In this document: positions 33,760 through 44,274 of the stretch, one piece after another | How positions within the stretch are numbered: the first letter of the stretch is position 1 | Layout of the letters: every line of letters starts with the position of its first letter | Source: Phreatobacter sp. | Lineage (GTDB): Bacteria > Pseudomonadota > Alphaproteobacteria > Rhizobiales > Phreatobacteraceae | NCBI RefSeq assembly: GCF_016793595.1 | Contig: NZ_JAEULY010000002.1 | Coordinates: 124,001 to 188,000, forward strand | DNA: 64,000 nt | Direction: 5' to 3' | Program-made: the position numbers and the translations under genes | The notes under the pieces: model-generated | Seen by the model: the letters and a program-made list of their open reading frames with translations, nothing else | Told to the model about the DNA's origin: nothing | The model's database searches: none

Positions 33760-34377
33760 ATGATCGGCAAGCTCAAGGGCACCATCGACAGCTACGGCCC
33801 GGACTGGGTGATCATTGACGTTCACGGCGTCGGCTATGTGGTCCATTGCTCGTCGCGCACGCTCCAGTCGCTGCCCGCGGCGGGCGAGGCCGCCGTGCTC
33901 TCCATCGAGACCATGGTCCGCGAGGACATGATCCGCCTCTACGGCTTCGCCAACGACCTCGAGCGGGAGTGGTTTCGCCTGCTGCTGGCCGTGCAGGGGG
34001 TGGGCGCCAAGGTGGCGCTCTCCGTGCTCTCGGCGTTGAAGGCCTCCGACCTCGCCAATGCCATCGCCATGCGCGACAAGGCGGCCATCGGCCGCGCCAA
34101 CGGCGTCGGGCCGAAAGTTGCCGAGCGCATTGTCACCGAGCTCAAGGACAAGGCGCCGGGCTTCACCGACATCGATCCGGCTCTGGCGAAGCTCGCCGGT
34201 GAGGTCGACGAGAAGCGCGCGCCGGGGCCCTTGCAGGACGCGATCTCGGCCCTGACCAACCTCGGTTATGGCGCGCCGCAGGCGGCCGCCGCCATCGCTG
34301 CCGCCGCGAAGAAGGCGGGGGAGGGCGCGAATACCCAGACCTTGATCCGGATGGGGCTGAAGGAGCTGTCCTCTTGA
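33760..34377 (+). CDS. ruvA: Holliday junction DNA helicase subunit RuvA
   Basis: 205 residues. N-terminal OB fold [28 protein letters not shown], then two helix-hairpin-helix motifs ([38 protein letters not shown]) and a C-terminal helical domain III that binds RuvB. It recognises the junction and loads RuvB. It ends 46 bp before ruvB. Confidence 0.97.
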   Translation: MIGKLKGTIDSYGPDWVIIDVHGVGYVVHCSSRTLQSLPAAGEAAVLSIETMVREDMIRLYGFANDLEREWFRLLLAVQGVGAKVALSVLSALKASDLANAIAMRDKAAIGRANGVGPKVAERIVTELKDKAPGFTDIDPALAKLAGEVDEKRAPGPLQDAISALTNLGYGAPQAAAAIAAAAKKAGEGANTQTLIRMGLKELSS

Positions 34378-34423
34378 GGCCGGCAATTTGCCGGTTCATC
34401 GCCCGTCCCCTATTGAGGGCGCG

Positions 34424-35467
34424 ATGACCGAGCCCCGCCGAATCCTCGACGCCGAGCGCCGCGACGACGATGCCGACACGCATCTCAGGCCGCAGCGGCT
34501 CGCCGAGTTCATCGGCCAGGCGCAGGCGCGCTCGAACCTCGACGTGTTCATCTCGGCCGCCCGCACGCGCGGCGAGGCGCTGGACCACGTGCTTTTCGTC
34601 GGACCGCCGGGCCTCGGCAAGACGACACTGGCGCAGATCCTCGCGAAAGAACTCGGCGTCGGCTTTCGCGCCACCTCCGGCCCGGTCATCGCCAAGGCGG
34701 GCGACCTCGCGGCGCAGCTCACCAATCTGGAAGAGCGCGACGTGCTCTTCATCGACGAGATCCATCGCCTCAACCCGGCGGTGGAGGAGATTCTCTATCC
34801 CGCGATGGAGGATTTCCAGCTCGACCTGATCATCGGCGAGGGGCCGGCGGCGCGCTCGGTCAAGATCGACCTCGCCAAGTTCACGCTGGTGGGGGCGACG
34901 ACGCGCGCGGGCCTGCTGACGACGCCGCTGCGCGACCGGTTCGGCATCCCCATTCGCCTGCAATTCTATACGGTGGAGGAACTGGAGCTGATCGTCACGC
35001 GCGGCGCACGGGTGCTCGGCGTCGGCATGAAGGCGGACGGCGCCAACGAGATCGCGCGGCGCGCGCGCGGCACCCCGCGCATCGCCGGCCGTCTGCTCCG
35101 GCGCGTGCGCGACTTCGCGATTTACAAGGATAGCGACACCATCACCCGCGCCATTGCCGACGAGGCGCTGACGCGGCTGGAGGTCGACAATGCCGGCCTC
35201 GACGCCATGGACCGGCGCTATCTCTCGGCCATCGCGCTCAACTATGGCGGCGGCCCGGTCGGCATCGAGACCATGGCGGCGGCGCTGTCCGAGCCGCGCG
35301 ACGCCATCGAGGAGATCATCGAGCCGTTCCTTATTCAGCAGGGCTTCCTGCAAAGAACGCCGCGCGGACGGCTGCTCACCTCGCATGCCTTCCGCCACCT
35401 CGGCCTCGCCGAGCCGAACCGCGACGGGGCGCAGTTCGCGCTGTTCAAGGGCGACGAGGATGAGTGA
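34424..35467 (+). CDS. ruvB: Holliday junction branch-migration motor RuvB
   Basis: 347 residues; start 34424 with GAGGG upstream. Walker A is [11 protein letters not shown], Walker B is [12 protein letters not shown], sensor region [20 protein letters not shown], and a C-terminal winged helix. AAA+ hexamer that drives branch migration with RuvA. Its last eight bases overlap the next gene (ATGAGTGA), implying coupled translation with the YbgC-type thioesterase. Confidence 0.98.
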   Translation: MTEPRRILDAERRDDDADTHLRPQRLAEFIGQAQARSNLDVFISAARTRGEALDHVLFVGPPGLGKTTLAQILAKELGVGFRATSGPVIAKAGDLAAQLTNLEERDVLFIDEIHRLNPAVEEILYPAMEDFQLDLIIGEGPAARSVKIDLAKFTLVGATTRAGLLTTPLRDRFGIPIRLQFYTVEELELIVTRGARVLGVGMKADGANEIARRARGTPRIAGRLLRRVRDFAIYKDSDTITRAIADEALTRLEVDNAGLDAMDRRYLSAIALNYGGGPVGIETMAAALSEPRDAIEEIIEPFLIQQGFLQRTPRGRLLTSHAFRHLGLAEPNRDGAQFALFKGDEDE

Positions 35468-35906
35468 GCATCTCGCCGGCCGCATTGACGGCGAGACGCA
35501 TCGGCTGGCGGTCCGGGTCTATTACGAGGACACAGATTTCTCCGGCGTTGTCTATCACGCGAGCTATCTGCGCTTCATGGAGCGCGGGCGCACGGATTTC
35601 CTGCGGCTGCTCGGCGTTGCGCAGGGCGATCTGTTCGAGCAGGCGAAGGAGGAGGCCGGCGCCGGCTTCTTTTTCGTGGTGCGCTCCATGGGCATCGAGT
35701 TCCTGCGGCCCGCACGGATCGACGACGTGCTCACCGTCGAGACCCGCACGGAGGCGGTGAAGGGTGCGACGCTCAATCTCGCCCAGCGGGTCATGCGGGG
35801 CGACGAGGTGCTGGTCGAGGCTAGCGTTCGCGTCGCCTTCCTCGCCGGCGGCAAGCCGATCCGCATTCCTGATGCGCTCCGCAGGGCCATGACGCCCGGC
35901 GGCTGA
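35460..35906 (+). CDS. ybgC: YbgC-type acyl-CoA thioesterase (Tol-Pal associated)
   Basis: 148 residues, hotdog fold. The motif [25 protein letters not shown] carries the catalytic Asp of the 4-hydroxybenzoyl-CoA thioesterase/YbgC family. It is the first gene of the conserved tol-pal group in most Proteobacteria, and overlaps the end of ruvB by 8 bp. It probably hydrolyses short acyl-CoA or acyl-ACP at the inner membrane; its link with Tol function is not well understood. Confidence 0.93.
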   Translation: MSEHLAGRIDGETHRLAVRVYYEDTDFSGVVYHASYLRFMERGRTDFLRLLGVAQGDLFEQAKEEAGAGFFFVVRSMGIEFLRPARIDDVLTVETRTEAVKGATLNLAQRVMRGDEVLVEASVRVAFLAGGKPIRIPDALRRAMTPGG

Positions 35907-35951
35907 TGTGACGGGGGCTCGTCCCCATTTTCCAGACCGATTTCCTCGATC

Positions 35952-36677
35952 ATGAGCATTCTCGGCTTCGGCGGTGCCGAACTCGCCCTCGTCACCGTCA
36001 CCATGGCGGCCGCCACCGTGGTCCAGGTCGTCACCGGCGTCGGCCTCAGCCTCGTCCTGATTCCGGTTCTGGCCCTCGCAGCGCCGGCCTTCGTGCCCGC
36101 CCCAGCCCTGTTCGCGGCTCTCGGGGTGATGTTGACCATGGTCTGGGGCAAGCTCGGCCTGGTCGATCGGGGCGAGATCGCATCCGGGACGGCGGGGCTC
36201 GCCATCGGAACCGCGGCGGGGGTCGTCGCGCTGGCCTTCGTCGATCCGGCGCAATTGCCGCGCCTTTTCGGCATCCTGATCCTCATCGCAACCGGAATGG
36301 CGCTGGCGGGGCTGAGATTCAGGCTCGACCTGCGGACGATCTTCGCCGTGAGCCTGGTGTCGGGCGTCATGGGCGGCCTGTCCGGCATCCATAGCCCGTT
36401 GATCGGGATCGTCTATGCGGGCCAGCCGCCAGACAAGGTGCGCGCGACGCTGGGGCTCTACTGGATCGTGGCCTATGTGCTGTTCGTTGGCCTGTATGCG
36501 ATGGCGGGCCGGTTCGATTTCGCCGATGCCGGGCGCGCGGTGCTGTTCGTGCCCGGCATCGCGCTCGGCGCCTGGGTCGCCGCGCGGGTCGCGGGCCGCG
36601 TCGATGCCGCCCGCATGCGGGCGGCGATGCTGGTGGTCGCCGTGGCGAGCGGTATGATGCTGATCGTGCGGGGCTGA
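35952..36677 (+). CDS. TauE/SafE family anion exporter, copy 2
   Basis: 241 residues with about eight membrane helices (VTMAAATVVQVVTGVGLSLV; RTIFAVSLVSGVMGGLSGIH). Diverged from copy 1 at 31340: the repeats are recognisable but the sequences differ throughout. It lies between ybgC and tolQ, where a tol cluster normally has no extra gene. Co-oriented, 45 bp from ybgC, and probably part of that transcript. Confidence 0.83.
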   Translation: MSILGFGGAELALVTVTMAAATVVQVVTGVGLSLVLIPVLALAAPAFVPAPALFAALGVMLTMVWGKLGLVDRGEIASGTAGLAIGTAAGVVALAFVDPAQLPRLFGILILIATGMALAGLRFRLDLRTIFAVSLVSGVMGGLSGIHSPLIGIVYAGQPPDKVRATLGLYWIVAYVLFVGLYAMAGRFDFADAGRAVLFVPGIALGAWVAARVAGRVDAARMRAAMLVVAVASGMMLIVRG

Positions 36678-36748
36678 TACGATGGGCGGCGCGCTGGCCT
36701 GCCGCGCGCACGCGTGATAGGCACCCCGCGCATATTGCAGTGCCGAAG

Positions 36749-36763
36749 ATAACTCGCCCTTAA
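36749..36763 (+). promoter_or_regulatory. CtrA-like box upstream of tolQ
   Basis: ATAA-CTCGCCC-TTAA followed by CC: seven of eight consensus positions of TTAA-N7-TTAA, about 200 bp before tolQ. A weaker TTAA-N7-TTTT lies at 36857-36871. Confidence 0.4.
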
Positions 36764-36965
36764 CCTTAGCAATGGCTTGGTAGGTCACCACGCGGATGCA
36801 CCTTCCGCGCCACGGTCACGACATATTCAGGGGGCATTTCGCCCCTCAAGGGATGATTAAGCGCAAATTTTTCACAGAAGCGCTTGCCGTCCAGGTTCCG
36901 AAAGTCCGTGGCGAGGGGTGTTCGCGACCTCGAAGCCGACCTGTCGCGAAAAAGGATCGCTGCCC

Positions 36966-37703
<738 letters not shown>

Positions 37704-37716
37704 GGAGTAGAGAACC

Positions 37717-38163
37717 ATGGGTGCTCAGCTCGCAGGTGGCGGGGGACGGGGCAGCGGCCGCAAGCGGCGTCGCTCCCACGTCATGAACGAGATCAACATC
37801 ACGCCCTTCGTGGACGTGATGCTGGTGCTTCTGGTGATCTTCATGATCGCCGCGCCGCTGATGACCGTCTCGGTGCCGATCGACCTGCCGCAGGCCTCGG
37901 CCCGCGCCATCCAGCAGGACCGGCCGCCGATCACCGTCTCGGTGAAGCAGAACGGCGAGATCTTCGTCGGCGAGAACCGGGTGGAATCGGCCCAGCTCGT
38001 CGAGCATGTCCGCTCGACCGCCCAGAACGGCGCCGAGGAGCGCATCTTCGTGCGCGGCGACGCGGCGGCGAACTATCAGGCGATCATGGACGTGCTGTCG
38101 CAGCTCAAGGGCGGCGGCTTCACCAAGGTGGCGCTGGTCGCCACCGAGCGCGCGTCGCGCTGA
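37717..38163 (+). CDS. tolR: Tol-Pal system protein TolR
   Basis: 148 residues. Basic N-terminus GRKRRRSHVMNEINITPFVDVMLVLLVIFMI with the essential membrane Asp (FVDVML), then a periplasmic domain. ExbD/TolR family; forms the ion-conducting unit with TolQ. Starts 13 bp after tolQ with GAGGAG upstream. Confidence 0.97.
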   Translation: MGAQLAGGGGRGSGRKRRRSHVMNEINITPFVDVMLVLLVIFMIAAPLMTVSVPIDLPQASARAIQQDRPPITVSVKQNGEIFVGENRVESAQLVEHVRSTAQNGAEERIFVRGDAAANYQAIMDVLSQLKGGGFTKVALVATERASR

Positions 38164-38181
38164 GGGCAGGAGTAACCGGCG

Positions 38182-39369
38182 TTGGCGCTCCACCCGCAAA
38201 AGGTTGGATACGGGGTTTCGGTCGCAGGGCATGTCGCCTTCGTGGTCGCGGCCCTGATCGGCTTTTTGTCGTCGCCCTCGAAGGTCGACGAGGGCGAGAG
38301 CGTGCCCGTCGAAATCGTCTCCGACGAGCCGGCCCAGTCGACCCGTGGCGACCGCCGCGCCACCGAACAGACGCCGACGCCGCAGCGGGTCGTCGACCGG
38401 CAGGCGGCCGAGGAGCGGCGCACCGAGGACGACGCCTCGCTGCCGACGGCGCCGCAGCGCATCCAGAACGTCCAGCTGCCGCCGCCGCCGGCTCCGCGTC
38501 CCGAGCCGCAGCCGCAGGCCGCAACCCCGCCGTCCCAGCCCGCGCAGCAGGCGGCAGCGCCGCCCATGCCGGTGCCGCCGCAGCCCCAGCCGCGCCCGAC
38601 GCCGCCGGCAGCGGCAGAGGAGGTCCGTGAGGACCAGGCGGCCCGTGAGGCCGAGATTCTGGCGCAGCAGCGCCGCGAGGCGGAACAGCGCCGGCAGGAA
38701 GAACAGCGTCAGGCCGAGCAGCGCCGCCGCGAAGAGCAGCGGCGCGAGGAACAGCGCCGGGTCGCCGAGCAACGGGAGCGCGAACAGCGCGAGGCCCGCG
38801 AGCGTCAGGAGCGCGAACAGCGCGAGCGGCAGGCCCGCGAGCAGCGCGAACGCCAGCAGCGTGAAGCCCGCGAGCGCGCCGAACGGCAGCGCCAGGAGCG
38901 CGCCAACGCCCGCCAGTTCGACCCGAATTCCATCGCCTCGCGCCTCAACGTGACCTCGCAGGAGAACGACCGGCGGCAGGCCGCGCGGACCGAGGCGACT
39001 GGCGCGACCGCGCCGACCCGCACCGCCTCGCTCGGCACCGCCACCGGTGCCTCCTCCCGCATTACCGGCCGCGAGATCGACGCGATCCGCGCCTGGGCCG
39101 AGCGGTGCTGGGAAATCCCGATCGCGGCGCGCGAGGGCAATTCGCCAGCCGTGCGGCTGCGCGTCTCGTTCAACCCGGACGGCACCGTGACCGCGCGGCC
39201 CGAAGTGCAGAATCCCCGCGGCGACTCCAACTTCCAGGTGCTCGCCAATTCGGCCGTGCGCGCCGTCATGCGCTGTTCCGCCGAGGGCGGCGTGCGCCTG
39301 CCGCGCGAGCGCTACGACACGTGGCGCGAGGTCGTCCTCAACTTCGATCCCAAGGAAATGATGCGCTGA
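38182..39369 (+). CDS. tolA: Tol-Pal system protein TolA
   Basis: 395 residues, TTG start (38182) with AGGAG upstream. An N-terminal membrane helix (YGVSVAGHVAFVVAALIGFL) is followed by a Pro/Gln-rich segment and a long Arg/Gln/Glu helix of repeats such as EQRREEQRR (about residues 150-240). A small C-terminal TonB-like domain follows, with CWEIPIAAREGNSPAVRLRV. TolA spans the periplasm and contacts TolB/Pal. The repeat-rich middle is the normal TolA pattern. Confidence 0.93.
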   Translation: MALHPQKVGYGVSVAGHVAFVVAALIGFLSSPSKVDEGESVPVEIVSDEPAQSTRGDRRATEQTPTPQRVVDRQAAEERRTEDDASLPTAPQRIQNVQLPPPPAPRPEPQPQAATPPSQPAQQAAAPPMPVPPQPQPRPTPPAAAEEVREDQAAREAEILAQQRREAEQRRQEEQRQAEQRRREEQRREEQRRVAEQREREQREARERQEREQRERQAREQRERQQREARERAERQRQERANARQFDPNSIASRLNVTSQENDRRQAARTEATGATAPTRTASLGTATGASSRITGREIDAIRAWAERCWEIPIAAREGNSPAVRLRVSFNPDGTVTARPEVQNPRGDSNFQVLANSAVRAVMRCSAEGGVRLPRERYDTWREVVLNFDPKEMMR

Positions 39370-39455
39370 GACCCCAGAATGATGCTCCCCGTTGTCGTCA
39401 CACCCTCGACGAAACCGGCTGGTAGCGCCATTTGAAGGCTCGACTGGACCCGACC

Positions 39456-40775
39456 ATGACCATGTTGCTCAACCGCCGAACCATTCTTTCAGCTGGCGCC
39501 GCCATCACCGGCACGACGCTGTTCTCGCCCTATTCGCGCGCGCAGGGCGCGCCGCCCGTCATCGACATCCGCCGCGGGCAGGTGCAGCCGTTCCCCATCG
39601 CCATCCCGAACATGGGCGGCGAGGGCGACATGGGCCGCAACATTGCGGGCGTGATCGAGAACAATCTGCGCCGCTCCGGCTTCTTCCGCGTCATCGAGCG
39701 GCAGGCTTACGGCAATGCGACGGTCGATCCGGACCAGCCGCCGAATTTCGCGCAGTTTCAGCAGGCGGGCGCCGCCGGCGTCGTCACCGGCCGCGCGGGC
39801 CGGGGCGCGGACGGCCGGTCGCGCGTCGAGTTCCGTCTCTGGGACGTCGCGCAGGGCCAGCAGCTGCACGGCCAGCAGTTCGCCACGCAGGAGGCCAACT
39901 GGCGGCGCATCGCTCATATCGTCTCGGACCAGATCTTCGAGCGCGTCACCGGCGAGAAGGGCCATTTCGACACCCGCGTCGTCTTCGTCGACGAGACCGG
40001 TCCGAAGGATCGCCGCCAGAAGCGCCTCGCGATCATGGACCAGGACGGCGCCAACGTGCGTTACCTGACGCGCGGCGGCGACCTGGTGCTGACCCCGCGC
40101 TTCTCGCCCTCGTCGCAGGATATCACCTACATGGCCTATACCGGCGGTGAGCCGCGGGTGTTCCTGCTCAATATCGAGACCGGGCAGCGCGAGCAGGTCG
40201 GCAACTTCCCCGGTATGACCTTCTCGCCGCGCTTCTCGCCAGACGGCCAGCGCATCGTGCTGTCGCTGCAGCAGGGCGGCGGCTCCTCGCTCTACTCGCT
40301 GGACCTGCGCTCGCGCGCGGCCGTGCGCCTCACCGATGGATCGGCCATCGACACCGGCGGCTCCTATTCGCCGGACGGCCGCCAGATCGTGTTCGAGAGC
40401 GACCGCGGCGGTGGGCAGCAGCTCTACGTGATGAGCGCAGGCGGCGGCGGCGCCAACCGCATCTCCTTCGGCCAGGGCCGCTACGGCACGCCGGTCTGGT
40501 CGCCACGCGGCGACTACATCGCCTTCACCCGGCAGGGCGGCGGGCAGTTCTCCATCGGCGTGATCAAGCCGGACGGTTCCGGAGAGCGGATCATCACCTC
40601 GGGCCATCACAACGAAGGGCCGACCTTCTCGCCCAATGGCCTGTTCGTGATGTTCTTCCGCGAACAGGGCGGCGGTCCGCGCCTCTATCAGGCGGACATC
40701 TTCGCCCGGGCCGAGAACGTCGTGCCGACGCCGAACTTCGCCTCGGACCCGGCGTGGAGCCCGACGCTGCGCTGA
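39456..40775 (+). CDS. tolB: Tol-Pal system beta-propeller protein TolB
   Basis: 439 residues from the ATG at 39456; an in-frame TTG at 39432 is possible. Signal peptide with NRRTIL (Arg-Arg, Tat-like) and cleavage near SRAQG. N-terminal domain with [19 protein letters not shown]; the rest is a six-bladed WD40-like propeller with repeated [21 protein letters not shown] motifs. Periplasmic partner of Pal and TolA. The next gene is convergent, 4 bp away; pal is not adjacent but 6 kb downstream. Confidence 0.96.
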   Translation: MTMLLNRRTILSAGAAITGTTLFSPYSRAQGAPPVIDIRRGQVQPFPIAIPNMGGEGDMGRNIAGVIENNLRRSGFFRVIERQAYGNATVDPDQPPNFAQFQQAGAAGVVTGRAGRGADGRSRVEFRLWDVAQGQQLHGQQFATQEANWRRIAHIVSDQIFERVTGEKGHFDTRVVFVDETGPKDRRQKRLAIMDQDGANVRYLTRGGDLVLTPRFSPSSQDITYMAYTGGEPRVFLLNIETGQREQVGNFPGMTFSPRFSPDGQRIVLSLQQGGGSSLYSLDLRSRAAVRLTDGSAIDTGGSYSPDGRQIVFESDRGGGQQLYVMSAGGGGANRISFGQGRYGTPVWSPRGDYIAFTRQGGGQFSIGVIKPDGSGERIITSGHHNEGPTFSPNGLFVMFFREQGGGPRLYQADIFARAENVVPTPNFASDPAWSPTLR

Positions 40776-40779
40776 TCTT

Positions 40780-42216
40780 TCAACGCGGGTCGAAGCGGTA
40801 GATCGGATCGCCGAGCACCGGCGAGGGCCAGATCAGACCGGCGCAGAGCCGGTCCAGCCGCATCAGCATGGCATGGCCGATGCGGCGCGCCTCGTCGGTC
40901 TGGCCAATGACGCCAAGCCCGTCGACGGCCTGCTGGTGCCGGCCGATGCGGTGCAGCAGGTCGGCAGCGATGGCCCGGTAGCTTGGGAAGACGTCGCGCT
41001 CGTTGCGGATGGCCTCGGCGGCGTTGCGCCAGCCGGCCCAGTCGAAATTGCGCGACAGGACGGCCGGCCTTGCCGGCGCCTCTCCGGCATTGCCGCTGGC
41101 GAAAGGCGCGAGAGCCGTGATGGCCACGGCGCGCTCGGCCGATTGCAGCGCCGTTTCGGTCGGCGGCGGCCCATGCAGGCGGAATGATTCAAGATGCCGG
41201 CGGGCGACATCCTCGCCGAGCACGGCCACCACACCTTCCATCATCCGCGCCTCGATCAGATCGGCGTCGCGTACGGGATCGAGCTTGCGGTCGCGGATTT
41301 CGGTCACGAGGGGCCTTGCGACATCCCGGCCGATGCGCAGCTCGCCGGTCTGGTTGATGATGGTGAGGATGGCGCGTGTCTGCGGGACCAGTCCGGCCAG
41401 CTCGAAGGTCGCATCGAGATCGCGCGCACCGGAGGGGACTGCCGCGTCCAAGGCGGCCGCCGCGATCTTGAGCTCGGCCGGCAGGTCCTCGAACCGGTAG
41501 GGACGCGGGCGCAAGTGGCGGAACCCGCGCCAGTAGGGCGCAAAGGCCTCGCGCAGCCTGTCGGCATTGGCCGGCGCCATCGGCGAGCGGCGCAGGGCCG
41601 CGAGCCAGGCGGCTGGCTCGCTGCGGACCGCCAGCAGTTCCAGCGCGAGGAACCAGAGGCCGCGGGCCTCGGCCTTCGCGGCGATCTCCGCGAGGCGGGT
41701 ATCGTCCAGATCGATCAGCGACGCGGCGAGGCGGATCTGGAACTGGGCGATGGCGGAGCGGTCGGCTCCGGCGGTCGCGGCCCGTCGCGCCATCTCCCCG
41801 AACAGCCAGTCCGCCTGTCCGTCGAGGATCGTGGCGCGGAAGAAGGCGGGTCCGCCGGGCGGCGTGGACGCTCCCTCCTGCATGTCGTCCAGAAGAGCCA
41901 TGCGTCGGTTCGGCGGTGCGAGGGCCAGCCGCAGGTCCTGAATGCGTTCGGGCGCGACGCGGCGCTGGCGCAGGTCCTCGACGAGGGCAGTGGCGCGTGC
42001 CTCCGACAGGTCGCCGTAGCGGATCAGCAGATAGGCCGCGTCGGTGCTGACATGGTCGCGCCAGAAGCGGCGCTCGGTCTTCGGATCGGTCAGCAGGAAC
42101 GAGGCGGCCGAGACGATGTCCGGCACCAGCGCACAGTCCTGGACGGTCGCGGTCCGGGCCGGCATGGCCACGGCCAGCACTGCCATAACCAGCAAGGGGC
42201 GAAAACCGACGCGCAT
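40780..42216 (-). CDS. secreted protein of unknown function, helical
   Basis: 478 residues. Signal peptide FRPLLVMAVLAVAMPARTAT with cleavage near residue 23. The mature part is mostly helical, with segments such as AEIAAKAEARGLWFLALELL that suggest tetratricopeptide-like (alpha-solenoid) repeats, though no clear repeat unit is visible. One Cys near residue 28 (VQDCALVP). I do not recognise the family. It is the first gene of the block that separates tolB from pal, and lies tail to tail with tolB. Periplasmic location inferred. Confidence 0.65.
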   Translation of the reverse strand: MRVGFRPLLVMAVLAVAMPARTATVQDCALVPDIVSAASFLLTDPKTERRFWRDHVSTDAAYLLIRYGDLSEARATALVEDLRQRRVAPERIQDLRLALAPPNRRMALLDDMQEGASTPPGGPAFFRATILDGQADWLFGEMARRAATAGADRSAIAQFQIRLAASLIDLDDTRLAEIAAKAEARGLWFLALELLAVRSEPAAWLAALRRSPMAPANADRLREAFAPYWRGFRHLRPRPYRFEDLPAELKIAAAALDAAVPSGARDLDATFELAGLVPQTRAILTIINQTGELRIGRDVARPLVTEIRDRKLDPVRDADLIEARMMEGVVAVLGEDVARRHLESFRLHGPPPTETALQSAERAVAITALAPFASGNAGEAPARPAVLSRNFDWAGWRNAAEAIRNERDVFPSYRAIAADLLHRIGRHQQAVDGLGVIGQTDEARRIGHAMLMRLDRLCAGLIWPSPVLGDPIYRFDPR

Positions 42217-42313
42217 GTCATCGAGCCTGTCGAATGACCGTGGTGGCAGGCAGGTTACGGCGTCCGATGCGGCGACCGCAAGCAAGCCCTGAAGGGAGCG
42301 ATCTTGCTAAAGG

Positions 42314-42325
42314 CTGCATATGCAG
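42314..42325 (+). promoter_or_regulatory. palindromic operator, copy 1 (before marR-1)
   Basis: Perfect 12-bp palindrome CTGCATATGCAG just before the MarR start. The same palindrome recurs at 42821-42832. Confidence 0.7.
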
Positions 42326-42338
42326 GTAAATGCGCCGC

Positions 42339-42785
42339 ATGAGCGAGGCTGTCACCACCGTCCGCATTCCCGTCGCCTGCACCTGTTCGCGGGTACGCAA
42401 GGCCGCACGGCGGGTGTCGCAGATCTTCGATCAGGCGCTGGAGCCCTACGGCCTGACGATCAGCCAGTACGGCATCCTCGTGAGCCTGCGCCAGAATGAC
42501 GGGGTCAGCATCGGCCAGCTCGCCGAGCGCATGGTCATGGACCCGACCTCGCTGACGCGCAGCCTGAAGCCACTGGAGCGGCAGGGCTTCATCAGTCTCA
42601 CCACGGATCCGAACGATCGCCGGACGCGACGCCTGTCGTTAACGACGGCGGGCCTCACCGCGATGCGGGCGGCGAAGCCCGGCTGGGTCAAGGCGCAGAC
42701 GGCCGTCGAGGCAGCGCTTGGCCTCGACGAGACGCTGGCGCTCAATGCGAGCCTCGACCGCGCCCTCGAACGGCTGGCGTCTTGA
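42339..42785 (+). CDS. MarR family regulator 1
   Basis: 148 residues (an ATG at 42330 would add three). Winged-helix domain QALEPYGLTISQYGILVSLR, recognition helix IGQLAERMVMDPTSLTRSLKPLERQGFI and wing DPNDRRTRRLSLT. Cys residues near the N-terminus (CTCSRVRKA) could sense oxidants or metals, but this is a guess. The operator pair at 42314 and 42821 points to self-regulation and control of the downstream MATE gene. Confidence 0.88.
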   Translation: MSEAVTTVRIPVACTCSRVRKAARRVSQIFDQALEPYGLTISQYGILVSLRQNDGVSIGQLAERMVMDPTSLTRSLKPLERQGFISLTTDPNDRRTRRLSLTTAGLTAMRAAKPGWVKAQTAVEAALGLDETLALNASLDRALERLAS

Positions 42786-42820
42786 CGATGGCTCGTTCCG
42801 CCCGCAGTCGGTCCGATTAT

Positions 42821-42832
42821 CTGCATATGCAG
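42821..42832 (+). promoter_or_regulatory. palindromic operator, copy 2 (before MATE gene)
   Basis: Second copy of CTGCATATGCAG, in the 85-bp gap between the MarR and MATE genes, 38 bp before the MATE start. Identical to copy 1 over all 12 bases. Confidence 0.7.
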
Positions 42833-42870
42833 CAAAACGCGCTGCGAGACTTGCCCGAAAGGCTCCGCCC

Positions 42871-44226
42871 ATGACCGCCGCGGCCGCGATGCCCAATCCG
42901 ATCCTGACGGCGCCGATCCTGCCGACCATCCTGCGGCTCTCGACGCCCAACATGATGGCGATGGTGGCCGGCGCGGCGGTCGCCATCGCCGAGACGGCCT
43001 ATGTCGGGCTGCTCGGCACGCCGGCGCTGGCCGGCATGGCGCTGGTCTTTCCGATGATCATGCTGATGCAGATGATGTCGGCGGGTGCGATGGGGGGCGG
43101 CGTCTCCTCGGCGATCAGCCGCGCCATCGGCGCCGGAGACATCGACCGCGCCCGCTCGCTCGCCTTCCACACCGTGCTGATCAGCCTCGGTGGCGGCATC
43201 GGGGTTGGCGCGATCTTCCTGACGTTGGGACCGTCGATCTATCGGCTGCTGGGCGGGCAGGGCGCCTCGCTCGGGCAGGCGCTGATCTATTCCAACGTCG
43301 TCTTCGCCGGCGCGCTGGCGATCTGGCTGTGCAACCTGCTGGCTTCCGTCCTGCGCGGCATGGGCAATATGAGCGTGCCGTCGTCCGGGCTGCTCGCGGT
43401 CGCGGCGCTGCAGATCGTGGTCGGCGGCGGGCTCGGGCTCGGGCTCGGCCCGTTGCCGCGGCTCGGCATGGTCGGCGTCGGGCTCGGGCAGGTGGTCGCC
43501 TATGGCCTCGGTGCGGCACTGTTCTTCTGGTACCTGCGCTCCGGCCGCGCGCGCTTCGTGCTGCCGCTGGCCGGCGTGCGGCTGAACTGGAGCCACGCCG
43601 CCGATATCCTGCGCGTCGGCATGGTCGCCTGCCTTTCCTCGTTCCAGTCGGTGCTGACGGTGCTGATCCTGACGCGGCTGGTCGCCCGCTTCGGCGACGA
43701 GGCTCTGGCCGGCTACGGCATCGGCTCGCGGCTGGAATTCCTGCTGATCCCGATCACCTTCGCCATCGGCGTGTCGCTGGTGCCCATGGTCGGCATGGCG
43801 ATCGGCGCGAACAATGCGGCCCGCGCCCGCCGCGCGGCCTGGACCGGCGGCGCGCTGGCCTTCCTCATCACCGGCTCGGTCGGCCTCGTCGGCTGGCTGC
43901 ACCCGGAAGGCTGGGCGCGCCTGTTCACATCCGACCCGGCGGTGATCGCTGCGACGCGGTCCTATCTTGTCTGGGCGGGCCCGGCCTTCGGCTTCTACGG
44001 TCTCGGCCTCTGCCTCTATTTCGCGGCGCAGGGAGCCGGCCGTCTTGTCGGGCCTGTGCTTGCCGGCTCGCTGCGGCTTGTCGTCATCGCATTCGGCGGC
44101 TGGTGGCTGGTCGCCAGCGACCATCCGGCCTGGACCATGTTCGCGCTGGTTGGCGCGGCGATGGTCGCCTATGGCATCGGCACTGTCGTCGCGATCCGCG
44201 TCACGCCCTGGGGGCGCCGGGCCTGA
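42871..44226 (+). CDS. MATE family multidrug efflux transporter
   Basis: 451 residues, twelve predicted membrane helices. The start at 42871 follows AAAGG; upstream the frame overlaps the MarR gene. Two homologous halves with Pro/Gly-rich helices (MAMVAGAAVAIAETAYVGLLG; GIGSRLEFLLIPITFAIGVS). MATE (NorM/DinF) transporters export cationic drugs or dyes using Na+ or H+. Directly downstream of a MarR gene and its operator, so likely a substrate-induced efflux pump. Confidence 0.9.
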   Translation: MTAAAAMPNPILTAPILPTILRLSTPNMMAMVAGAAVAIAETAYVGLLGTPALAGMALVFPMIMLMQMMSAGAMGGGVSSAISRAIGAGDIDRARSLAFHTVLISLGGGIGVGAIFLTLGPSIYRLLGGQGASLGQALIYSNVVFAGALAIWLCNLLASVLRGMGNMSVPSSGLLAVAALQIVVGGGLGLGLGPLPRLGMVGVGLGQVVAYGLGAALFFWYLRSGRARFVLPLAGVRLNWSHAADILRVGMVACLSSFQSVLTVLILTRLVARFGDEALAGYGIGSRLEFLLIPITFAIGVSLVPMVGMAIGANNAARARRAAWTGGALAFLITGSVGLVGWLHPEGWARLFTSDPAVIAATRSYLVWAGPAFGFYGLGLCLYFAAQGAGRLVGPVLAGSLRLVVIAFGGWWLVASDHPAWTMFALVGAAMVAYGIGTVVAIRVTPWGRRA

Positions 44227-44274
44227 TCGGGATGCCGATCTCGGGTTCCGGCGGTCGCCCCTGTCGATCGTAGA

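Noticed and set aside
38640..38920. Repeated CAGCGC/GAGCAGCGC DNA as a possible tandem-repeat or CRISPR-like array
   Set aside because: It encodes the Arg/Gln/Glu helix of TolA; units are short and irregular, with no spacers.
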